Notes under the pieces: model-generated
What the model was told of the DNA's origin: nothing
What the model saw: the letters and a program-made list of their open reading frames with translations, nothing else
Database searches by the model: none
Shown here: positions 55,090 through 62,280 of the stretch, in pieces
How the letters are laid out: every line of letters starts with the position of its first letter
How positions within the stretch are numbered: position 1 is the first letter of the stretch
Source of the DNA: Prorocentrum cordatum
Taxonomy: Eukaryota > Sar > Dinophyceae > Prorocentrales > Prorocentraceae
Assembly: GCA_963575745.1 (NCBI GenBank)
Contig: CAUYUJ010009768.1
Coordinates: 164,501-228,500, forward strand
Reading direction: 5' to 3'
DNA: 64,000 nt
Program-made: the position numbers and the translations under genes

Positions 55090-55420
55090 TTAGAGCATAA
55101 ACGGTTGGGCATCACCCGATGCAGTTGTATGCATGTTCGGTTGTGTTGAAACGCATTGCAATCGGCTGCGAGTAGTTCGCGTCGAAGGGCGCACTTGTGA
55201 CACTAGGGGGGGGGGGGGGGGGCGTTGAGGCAGCGCCCAATGCAGTCGTATGCATGCGCGTTCGGTTGCGTTGACACGCAGATATGTACTATCATGATGT
55301 CAGGGTGTGAAATTGGTTGTGTAATGGCTTGGCGTTGCGACTGTGGTCGCATGGTCTCAAGCGGCTGGGCGAACGGTCGCACTTAGCAACGGCGTGTCAA
55401 CGCCACGTCTGAACCCCGTC
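55090..55420. other. TGCA-rich spacer with duplicated phrase
   Basis: gatgcagttgtatgcatgttcggttgtgttgaaacgca (55120-55157, given here in outline) is echoed by atgcagtcgtatgcatgcgc...ttcggttgcgttgacacgca at 55238-55279, so a short segment is duplicated. A G18 run lies at 55206-55222. No gene. Confidence 0.5.
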
Positions 55421-55421
55421 C

Positions 55422-55634
55422 ATGCCCACTCGAAAGGCAGACGCTGCATACAAGAAGATGGAGAAGCTCGTGAAGAAGGCGGAGCAGGCCGCGGATTCGT
55501 TCACGTTGCTCTTGGACAACGCCAAGATGTGTAAGGGTGCGGTTGATCGGGCGAATAATCGCCTTGTGGAGGCAGGTGCTGCCGATCGTGCGCGGGGGCG
55601 CAAAGCCTTGGGTATCGGTGAATACGCCGCCTGA
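55422..55634 (+). CDS. Small hypothetical coiled-coil protein
   Basis: 70 residues starting MPTRKADAAYKKMEKLVKKA. Heptad-like charged/Ala-rich helix for the first 60 residues (EQAADSFTLLLDNAKMCKGA) and a Gly/Ala end (GRKALGIGEYAA). Composition is unlike the surrounding repeats. It is preceded by a TGCA-rich spacer. No family recognised; it could be a single exon. Confidence 0.35.
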   Translation: MPTRKADAAYKKMEKLVKKAEQAADSFTLLLDNAKMCKGAVDRANNRLVEAGAADRARGRKALGIGEYAA

Positions 55635-55779
55635 GTGTGGGTGTCGGGGCGTACTTAGATGGGGGCTCGTTGGGGTTGTGCGTGCAAACGCATGTATGCG
55701 AGCCTTCAGGTTCTCGTTGCAGCTTTTCGCGCGATAAAGCACCCTGCGGAGAGACCGATGATACGAATACGAATGAGGA

Positions 55780-56600
55780 CGAGGAGAAATAAGAATAGGA
55801 TGAGGAGGGTTAGGCGGTGGAGGTGAATGAGACGGAGAAGGAGGATGATGGGGGTGAGAATGGTGAGGAGGGATAGGGAGGAGGAGAAGGAGGACGAGGA
55901 TGAGGAGAAGGGGGAGGGCGAGCAGGAGGAGGAGCAGGATGAGACGCCCCCGCCGTCGTCTCCGCCGCCGTCGAACTCGTCGCAGCCAACTCGCCGCCAC
56001 CAACTCTTCGCCGTCGCCGTCGCTATCGCAGCCGCCATGGCAATTACTCCTCCTCATCTTCTTCCCCCTCCTCCTTCTCCTTCTCCTCCTCCCCATCGTC
56101 CCCCTCTTCCTCCGCGTGCTCCTTGTCCTGCTCCTCCTCATGCTCCTCCTCCTACTCCTCCTCATCCTCGTTGTCGTTCAATCGTGGTCGTCACGGTGGC
56201 CGCCGCCCTCCCCTGCACCGCGCGCGCAGATGACGGCGCAGGCGACGGCTTCGACGGCGACGGCGGGAACGAGGAGGAGACATGATGAGAATGAAGAGGG
56301 TGAGAATGAGACGGAGTAAGAATGAGGAGAATGAGGATGATGAGGAGGAGAATGAGGATGAGGAAGAGGAGGCAGAGGAGGAGGAGGAGGTGGGGGAAGA
56401 TGAGGAGGGTGATGAGGCGGAGGAGAAGGAGGAGGAGGAGGAGGCGGCGGCGGCGGAGGAGGAGGAGGAGGAGGATAAAGGTAGGAGGGGGAGGATGAGG
56501 ATGAGGGGGAGGATGGGCCTTCCCCTCCTCCTCCTCCTCCTCACCCCCCACCTCCTCCTCAGAATCCTCCCCCCTCTCCTTCTCCTTGTCCTCCTTCTCC
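55780..56600. repeat. Purine (GAG) and pyrimidine (CTC) tracts, no gene
   Basis: GAGGAGAATGAG-type purine stretches (55790-55950 and 56280-56515) flank CTC pyrimidine stretches (56040-56170 and 56520-56600). Translations are Glu/Arg- or Leu/Pro/Ser-rich shadows. Confidence 0.75.
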
Positions 56601-56790
56601 CGCGCATCCTCCTCTCATCCCACTTCCCCTTATTCTCGCTCACGCCACGCTCATGCATCACTTATCAACATGATCCAGCGCAGCCGCGGGCAGCGCAGCC
56701 AAGCAGACAAGCCAATTCTAGGCACAACGTCGACCACGAGCGAGATGGAGACCCTCGAAGTTTACTCTAAACATGAGCTCAAACCCTTGG

Positions 56791-57085
56791 TGTCGTATGT
56801 CAGAATCTCACATGCGACAAATCTGTCGTATGTCAGAATCTTACATACGACAAATCTGTCGTATGTCAGAATCTTACATACGACAACGTTGTCGTATGTA
56901 AGAATCGTACATACGACATCTCGCTCTTATATATCATAAGGATTATATTAACACATCCGTCGTATGTTAGAATCTTACATACGACAACGGTGTCGTATGT
57001 AAGAATCTTACATACGACAACTTTGTCGTATGTTAGAATCTTACATACGACAACTGCGTCGTATGTTAGAATCTTACATACGACA
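56791..57085. repeat. Array of eight palindromes with a 33-bp period
   Basis: Each unit is tgtcgtatgt + nagaatctt-like centre + acatacgaca, so its two halves are reverse complements. Units start at 56791, 56824, 56857 and 56890, then, after a diverged stretch of about 68 bp, at about 56958, 56991, 57024 and 57057. Both blocks keep the 33-bp spacing exactly. Since 33 is a multiple of three, both strands are open (plus SYVRILHTT, minus VVCKILTYD). Located on the 3' side of the minus-strand Gly-Tyr-Asp-Lys gene (stop at 57307). Confidence 0.9.
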
Positions 57086-57306
57086 ACCCCCACCATAATA
57101 GATCATCCCCGACGGAGGAGAGGCAGCGCGCGGTCTAGAATGGACTCCACGCCTGCTGCCGCGCTGGTGGCGGCACATTAATGCAGCAGCGGCGGCTTCG
57201 GCGCCGCTTTGGTAGTGATTCTGGCGCTACTGCAGATCAGCGGCGAACAGCCGCCTCCGCCCAGATGTCGGGAGGAGGAACACATTACATATCCAGTTCT
57301 TGGCCC

Positions 57307-58593
57307 TCATCCTCCCCCCTCGTCCGTGGTAAGAACCGTTGAAGGAGGAGGGATGAGGGGGCCCGATAGAACTAGATCTGTATTGTTTTCCTCCACCCAG
57401 ATGCGCCAGTGCGTCCGCTTGCTCCACCTGACGTAGTCGGCCTTGCCGCGGTCCGACATCAGGTCCTGCAGCCCGTCCAGCTGCTCCTTGGTGGCAAGGG
57501 CCTTCGCCAGCCTGATGTGGCGCCCGCCGCGGGACTTCTCCTCGCGCCAGCCCTTGCCGCCGTCGTAGCCTTTATCGCCCTTGCCGCCGTCGTGGCCCTT
57601 GCCACTGTCGATGCCCTTGCCACTGTCGTAGCCTGTATCGCCACGGTCGTAGCTTGGATCACCGCCGTAGCCCGTGTCACCGTCGTAGCCCTTGCCGACG
57701 TCGTAGCCCTTGCGATCATAGCCCTTGTCGCCCTTGCGATCGTAGCCCTTGTCGCCCTTGCGGTCGTAGTCACGGCTGTCGTAGCCACTGTTGCCGTAGT
57801 TGTCGTAGCCACGGTTGTCGTAGCCACTGCTGTCGTATCCGCGGTTGTCGTAGCCACGGTTGTTGTAACCACGGTTGTCGTAGCCACGCTGGTAGTTGCC
57901 ACTCTTGTCGTAGCCCTTGCTGTCGTAGCCTCTGTTGTCGTAGCCCTTGCTGTCGTAGCCCTTGCTCGAGCCCTTGTCGTAGTCGCCCCAGCGCCTGCGG
58001 TCGTACCACCTGTTGTCGTAGTCATCGTTGTCGCGGTCGTACCACGAGCTGGGGTGGTCATACCACTTGGAGCTGTACGGGTCGTAGCGGCGGTCGTAGC
58101 CCTTGTCGCCCTTGCCACCGTCGTAGCCCACGTCGCCCCTGTCACCGTGGTAGCCTTTGTCGCGGCCCTTGTCGATGTCGTAGCCTTCGCCGCTGCCCTT
58201 GCCATCGTCGTGGCCCTTGTCGAAGCCCTTGCTCGAGCTGCCTTTGCCACCGCCGTAGCCCTTGCCACCGTCGATGATGCCCTTGCCACCGTCGTAGCTG
58301 GCGTAGTCGTAGCCCGTGTCGTCGCCATCGCCGTCGTCCATGAACTCCTGCAGGCCCTGGAACGAGTTCAACTCGGGATCCAGCGCGGGCGCCAACTCGA
58401 GATCATCGAGCAAGCCGCCGGCCACGCGCGAGCGATCGTACTTCGCCAAGACCTTCGCCGTCGGCGGCGTGCTTGGCGGCCGAGGGGCCACCTTGCTGGT
58501 GGGCTGCAAGACCTTGGCGGCCGCGGCGCGCCGCCGCTGGCTGAGATCCTCCGCCGCCTCCAGGAGCAGCGTCACCGCGGTCTCGTCCGCCAT
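57307..58593 (-). CDS. Gly-Tyr-Asp-Lys repeat protein 1
   Basis: 428 residues from MADETAVTLLLEAAEDLSQR at 58593. Upstream of it the frame only translates CTG/TGG repeats. Residues 1 to about 90 are an ordinary N-terminal part (KVLQPTSKVAPRPPSTPPTA; FQGLQEFMDDGDGDDTGYDY). About 95-360 consists of short repeats of the types GYDGGKG, KGYDRKGD and GYDNRGYD. The C-terminal part has HIRLAKALATKEQLDGLQDL followed by MSDRGKADYVRWSKRTHW. The HIRLAK...DGLQD(L/M)MSD block is shared with the divergent gene at 59330-60505, so the two are related. Likely a disordered, Tyr- and Gly-rich protein; such proteins can be structural or phase-separating, but no function is shown. Confidence 0.55.
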   Translation of the reverse strand: MADETAVTLLLEAAEDLSQRRRAAAAKVLQPTSKVAPRPPSTPPTAKVLAKYDRSRVAGGLLDDLELAPALDPELNSFQGLQEFMDDGDGDDTGYDYASYDGGKGIIDGGKGYGGGKGSSSKGFDKGHDDGKGSGEGYDIDKGRDKGYHGDRGDVGYDGGKGDKGYDRRYDPYSSKWYDHPSSWYDRDNDDYDNRWYDRRRWGDYDKGSSKGYDSKGYDNRGYDSKGYDKSGNYQRGYDNRGYNNRGYDNRGYDSSGYDNRGYDNYGNSGYDSRDYDRKGDKGYDRKGDKGYDRKGYDVGKGYDGDTGYGGDPSYDRGDTGYDSGKGIDSGKGHDGGKGDKGYDGGKGWREEKSRGGRHIRLAKALATKEQLDGLQDLMSDRGKADYVRWSKRTHWRIWVEENNTDLVLSGPLIPPPSTVLTTDEGGG

Positions 58594-58770
58594 GGTGCTG
58601 CTGGTTGCACTGGTGATGCTGCTGCGGGTGGTGCTGCTGGTTGCACTGGTGGCGATGCTGCAGCTGGTGCTGCTGCGCGTGGAGCTGCTGGATGCACTGG
58701 TGGTGCTGATGCAGCTGGTGCTGCTGCGCGCGGAGCGCTGGTAGCTGCTGCGCGTGGGGCGCTGCAGCTG
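58594..58770. repeat. CTGCTG/GGTGCT repeats at the 5' side of the repeat-protein gene
   Basis: tgctgctgggtggtgctgct-like units. They keep the minus frame open upstream of the chosen Met, giving a Ser/Thr-rich translation, and are probably untranslated. Confidence 0.7.
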
Positions 58771-59329
58771 GTCGCGCACTGTCGCGACCCAAGCAACGCT
58801 CGGGCCTAAACGGCGGTGGCAACGGAGGATGATGAGGTCGGGAAGGGATATTCACATCATAGCGTAGCATTGCATGGCATACCATAACCAACATCATGGT
58901 TCGCGGTACTGAGTTCATTGTGAGGTCGTGTGATGCTGAGTTAATTGTGAGGCTGTCTCGAGCGAACGCAGACGACGATGCTAACGCATCTCATTTTCAA
59001 GTTCACATCCCCAAGTAAACTCTGACACAACGCATGCATTGCTGCATGCACCCATGAGTGCACAGCGCGAAACGATTCGCGACGCAGCCACGCCCCCTCA
59101 CCCGAATCGCCCCCTCACCTGAATCGCACCCCCCCCCCCCTCCCCCCATTTGCGCGCGCTGCTGTTTCTGGACCGAGGCCCCCTGGAGGACCCCTTTCTC
59201 CTCCCAGGGGGGCGTGGCCGCGCGCGGTGGCGCGCGCGGCCATGGCGTGCAGCGCCGAGGCGCTGAGCCGCGAGGCGCGCCTACACGAGGACTGCTGGGG
59301 TGAGAGCCACAGGAGAAGGATGAAGGGGG
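58771..59329. promoter_or_regulatory. Intergenic region between two divergent repeat-protein genes
   Basis: No gene. It contains TGCA-rich stretches (58860-58890 and 59020-59060), the direct repeat cccctcacc(c/t)gaatcgc (59094-59127) and GCGCGCGG clusters near 59215-59240. As the space between two divergent related genes it could serve as a shared control region. No defined element is recognised. Confidence 0.3.
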
Positions 59330-60505
59330 ATGAGGAGGACGAGGAGGAATACGAGGATGATGAGGAGGAAGAGGAGGAGGAGAAGGAATAGGAGGAGGAG
59401 GATGAGGAGGAGGGGGAGGAGGAGGAGGAGGAGGAGGAGGAGGAGGAGGAGGAGGAGGAGGGAGGTCGGCGGATTTTCGCCCTCCATACAGGAGCTCCAG
59501 CGGGAGCGGCGGATCACAGACAGGCTCCTCGACATCACAGACATCCTGCTTGGCTACGACAACAGTGGCTACGACAACAGTGGCTACGACAACGGCTACG
59601 ACAAGGGCTACGACAGAGGCTACGACAAGGGCTACGACAAAGGCTACGACAAGGGCTACGACACGGGCTACGACAGTGATGGCAAGGGCTACGACGACGG
59701 TGGCAAGGGTTACGACGATGGCAAGGGCAAGGGCTACGACGGTGGCAAGGGCAAGGGCTACGACAGTGGCAAGGGCCGCGAGAATGACGGCAGCGGCAAG
59801 GGCCGCGACAAAGACGGCGACAGCGGCAAGGGCCACATCAGGCTGGCGAAGGAGCAGCGTGACGGGCTGCAGGACATGATGTCGGACAGCGGCAAAGGCT
59901 ACGACGGCGGCAAGGGCAGCGACGGCGGCAAAGGCTACGACGGCAGCAAGGGCTTCGACAAAGGCTACGACGGCGGCAAGGGCAGCGACAAAGGCTACGA
60001 CCCGTACGGCAGCTCGAGCAAGGGCTACGACGCGGTCTACGACACGGGCTACGTCAATGGCTACGACAAGGGCTACGACAAGGGCTACGAAAAGGGCTAC
60101 GACGATGGCAAGGGTGCTGATGGCATCGGTCGCGGCTGTACAAGCTACGACGGTGGCACGGGCATCGACGACGAGGCCATGGGCTACTACGACGGTGGCA
60201 AGGGCTACGATGGTAGCAAGGGCAGCACCGACGGTGACAAGGTCTACGACGGTGGCCAGGGCTACGACGATGGCGAGGGCTACAACGGTGGCAAGAGCAT
60301 TAACGACGGTGGTAAGGGCAAGGCGACGGCCCTCGACAGCGGCGGGGGCTACGATGACGGCAAGGGCCCCGACGAGGGCAAGGGCATGAGCATGGGCAGG
60401 GACGCCGATGTGCCGAACAGCGGCATGCGCGACGATGGCCCTCCGCATCTTGAACTGAGTTCTGTTACTGAGTCCCCGCCGCCAGCGGGGCCAGATTCGG
60501 ACTGA
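59330..60505 (+). CDS. Gly-Tyr-Asp-Lys repeat protein 2
   Basis: The frame is open from 59330 to 60505. The first about 45 residues translate a GAG tract (poly-Arg) and may not be part of the protein; protein-like text starts near 59492 with ELQRERRITDRLLDITDILL. Then come repeats GYDNSGYDNG, KGYDKGYDRG and GKGYDDGGKG, a non-repetitive block GHIRLAKEQRDGLQDMMSDS (about 59830-59888), more GYD/GGKG repeats, and the tail SGMRDDGPPHLELSSVTESP. The HIRLAK block matches that of the minus-strand gene at 57307-58593, so the pair is a divergent duplicate. True start unknown: there is no Met between the GAG tract and the repeats, so an upstream exon is possible. Confidence 0.5.
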   Translation: MRRTRRNTRMMRRKRRRRRNRRRRMRRRGRRRRRRRRRRRRRRREVGGFSPSIQELQRERRITDRLLDITDILLGYDNSGYDNSGYDNGYDKGYDRGYDKGYDKGYDKGYDTGYDSDGKGYDDGGKGYDDGKGKGYDGGKGKGYDSGKGRENDGSGKGRDKDGDSGKGHIRLAKEQRDGLQDMMSDSGKGYDGGKGSDGGKGYDGSKGFDKGYDGGKGSDKGYDPYGSSSKGYDAVYDTGYVNGYDKGYDKGYEKGYDDGKGADGIGRGCTSYDGGTGIDDEAMGYYDGGKGYDGSKGSTDGDKVYDGGQGYDDGEGYNGGKSINDGGKGKATALDSGGGYDDGKGPDEGKGMSMGRDADVPNSGMRDDGPPHLELSSVTESPPPAGPDSD

Positions 60506-60579
60506 GCACGCGAGGCAAAAATAGAATAGAGATTGGAGGGAGAGGGAAGGGGAGGTGGGAAGGCGAAGAGGGAGTGGAG

Positions 60580-61179
60580 CTACTGGAAGCTAAGCGTCGT
60601 CTGGCGCATCTCCCGTCGGCGAGTGAAAACAGAGGGCGGCCCATCACCTGGTGGCGAACCATCGCCTGGCGAACCATCACCTGGCGGCGAACCATCGCCT
60701 GGCGAACCATCGCCTGGTGGCGAGCCATCGCCTGGTGGCGAGCCATCGCCTGGTGGCGAGCCATCGCCTGCTGCGACTGGCGGGTCATAGTACTCCTCGG
60801 ACCCATCAGCTTCAGCCTCATCACGTGCCTCGTTATCTAAGCGATCACGAAGGGATTGGGCTGCGTTGTTGATGTACGTGGGAGTCCAATCGTCCACTCG
60901 CTCCTGCAGACGCTTGCCGTCGACCACCATGAACACCGTCCTGCGACGTTTGTCGCATTTCACACCTTCCACCCCTGCTGGTGCTGACCGCAAGCGATGT
61001 GTTGCCTCCTGACTGCATGAAACCGCTGCTGCGATAGATGCAACCCGTATGTACTCAAGTCCCGTTGGCGTACATTCGACCCACACCTTCTTAGTAGCAT
61101 TCAGCTCAAACAGAAGCTTCAAGGTAACTGCATCGTGATGCAAATGCTCATCACCATGGTCGCACTGGACTGCGGGCAT
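60580..61179 (-). CDS. Hypothetical protein with a GDGSPP repeat tail
   Basis: 199 residues, starting MPAVQCDHGDEHLHHDAVTL. Residues 1-130 are non-repetitive (TKKVWVECTPTGLEYIRVAS; CDKRRRTVFMVVDGKRLQER; VDDWTPTYINNAAQSLRDRL). Then comes an acidic linker (DEAEADGSEEYYD) and about nine repeats of GDGSPP or GDGSP, ending RRREMRQTTLSFQ. The end resembles, but does not fit, a PCNA-binding motif (Q-x-x-L, but the aromatic residue is one position early). No family recognised. Convergent with the neighbouring repeat-protein gene, 74 bases apart. Confidence 0.5.
   Translation of the reverse strand: MPAVQCDHGDEHLHHDAVTLKLLFELNATKKVWVECTPTGLEYIRVASIAAAVSCSQEATHRLRSAPAGVEGVKCDKRRRTVFMVVDGKRLQERVDDWTPTYINNAAQSLRDRLDNEARDEAEADGSEEYYDPPVAAGDGSPPGDGSPPGDGSPPGDGSPGDGSPPGDGSPGDGSPPGDGPPSVFTRRREMRQTTLSFQ
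60640..60776. repeat. Minisatellite coding the GDGSPP tail
   Basis: Units catcgcctggtggcgagc (18 bases) and catcgcctggcgaac (15 bases) alternate. All are multiples of three, so unit-number changes would keep the reading frame. Confidence 0.85.
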
Positions 61180-61605
61180 ATATATCGAGACAGTTTCTGG
61201 TAGACCACCATCCCGTTAGGGCACATGTCTAGAATGCGTTCTCTTCTACGCCCTTCATCCCCTTGGGGGAGTGGTTTGCCTGGACGGTGGTTCCAAGAGG
61301 GGCTCATATATACTTCAAGATGTCCACGGATATGTCCCAATATCACGCGATGCTTCAACATGCAGGCATGGATATCACGCGACCCAAGATTGCCCAAGTT
61401 TGTCCAAGATATCACGCGATCCAAGATTGCCCAAGAAGTCTCAAGGTCAAGAGATCGATCCAAGAGTGGCCCAAGAGCGGCCTATTCACGCAAGCGAATG
61501 AAGGCATCTCCTATTCCTCCTCCTCATCCTTTTTTTGTCATCCTTATGCTCCTTCCTCCTCCCCCTTTCCCTCCTCCCATTTCTCCTCCACCATCCCCCT
61601 CTGTT
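61180..61605. other. Short CCAAGA-like relic and CTC patch, no gene
   Basis: ccaagattgcccaagtttgt and gatccaagagtggcccaaga (61380-61480) are a diverged CCAAGA relic. 61515-61605 is pyrimidine-rich. Confidence 0.45.
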
Positions 61606-62280
61606 TCAGCCCCTCCTCCTCGCCCCCCTCCCCCGCCACTCCACCTCATCATCCAATGTATCATCCTCCTCCTCTCCTTCCTCCTCCCCTGGTGGGAATA
61701 CGCGAAGCGTCCACGATTGCGACATATCCAGGGAACTCCTATTGTTCTTAATGACGCTGGCCCTGTCGCAATCTTGCTGAAGCAATGGGTCGGCCTGCTT
61801 CAAGTGGTCCCAAATGGCCTCGGTGCAAGCGGCGTTGCGCATCTTCAAGATCTGTTCGAAAAACGAATTTGTCGCCAGAGGCGATTGGCTCTTGGCGGGG
61901 TTGGGCGCAGATATAAATTTTTGCAGCTGCCTATCCGCTCTCGACAGCCCCACGAAGAGCCCCCCTGCCGTATGCATCACCGCCCTCGGGGCCCATGGCT
62001 CGCGATCCTTAAGGCCGCCCCCCTCGATGACCGTGCGGAGCTGCACGCCCACTGCCATCTGCAGCTGCAGTGCGTGCGCAGATGCAGCGTGCACTCGCTT
62101 GGACACAGCCAAACGCCTGCGGGCCGATGCAATGGACAATTGCAGACGAGTCCGATGCGTGTTGACGCAATGATGCAACGATTGCAGAGGAACGATACCG
62201 ACGATGCTTTCATACATTTCATAAACACCCCCCACGACACATGGTATGTGTATCCGATGCTGCCAACACGCGAGCCTCAT
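61606..62280 (-). CDS. Doubtful ORF downstream of the intron-containing gene
   Basis: 224 residues. It contains protein-like text near its end (SFFEQILKMRNAACTEAIWD; HLKQADPLLQQDCDRASVIK) but closes in pyrimidine-tract translation (GEEEGEEEDDTLDDE). Its first ATG overlaps the stop codon of the upstream gene (ATGA at 62277-62280), so it may simply be that gene's 3' untranslated region. No family recognised. Confidence 0.2.
   Translation of the reverse strand: MRLACWQHRIHIPCVVGGVYEMYESIVGIVPLQSLHHCVNTHRTRLQLSIASARRRLAVSKRVHAASAHALQLQMAVGVQLRTVIEGGGLKDREPWAPRAVMHTAGGLFVGLSRADRQLQKFISAPNPAKSQSPLATNSFFEQILKMRNAACTEAIWDHLKQADPLLQQDCDRASVIKNNRSSLDMSQSWTLRVFPPGEEEGEEEDDTLDDEVEWRGRGARRRG

Noticed and set aside
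59242-59491. Possible first exon (MACSAEALSREARLHEDCWG) with donor GTGAGAG and acceptor CTCCATACAG for repeat protein 2
   Set aside because: Both sites look good individually, but the exon leaves one extra base while the acceptor starts at a codon boundary, so the frame is not kept.
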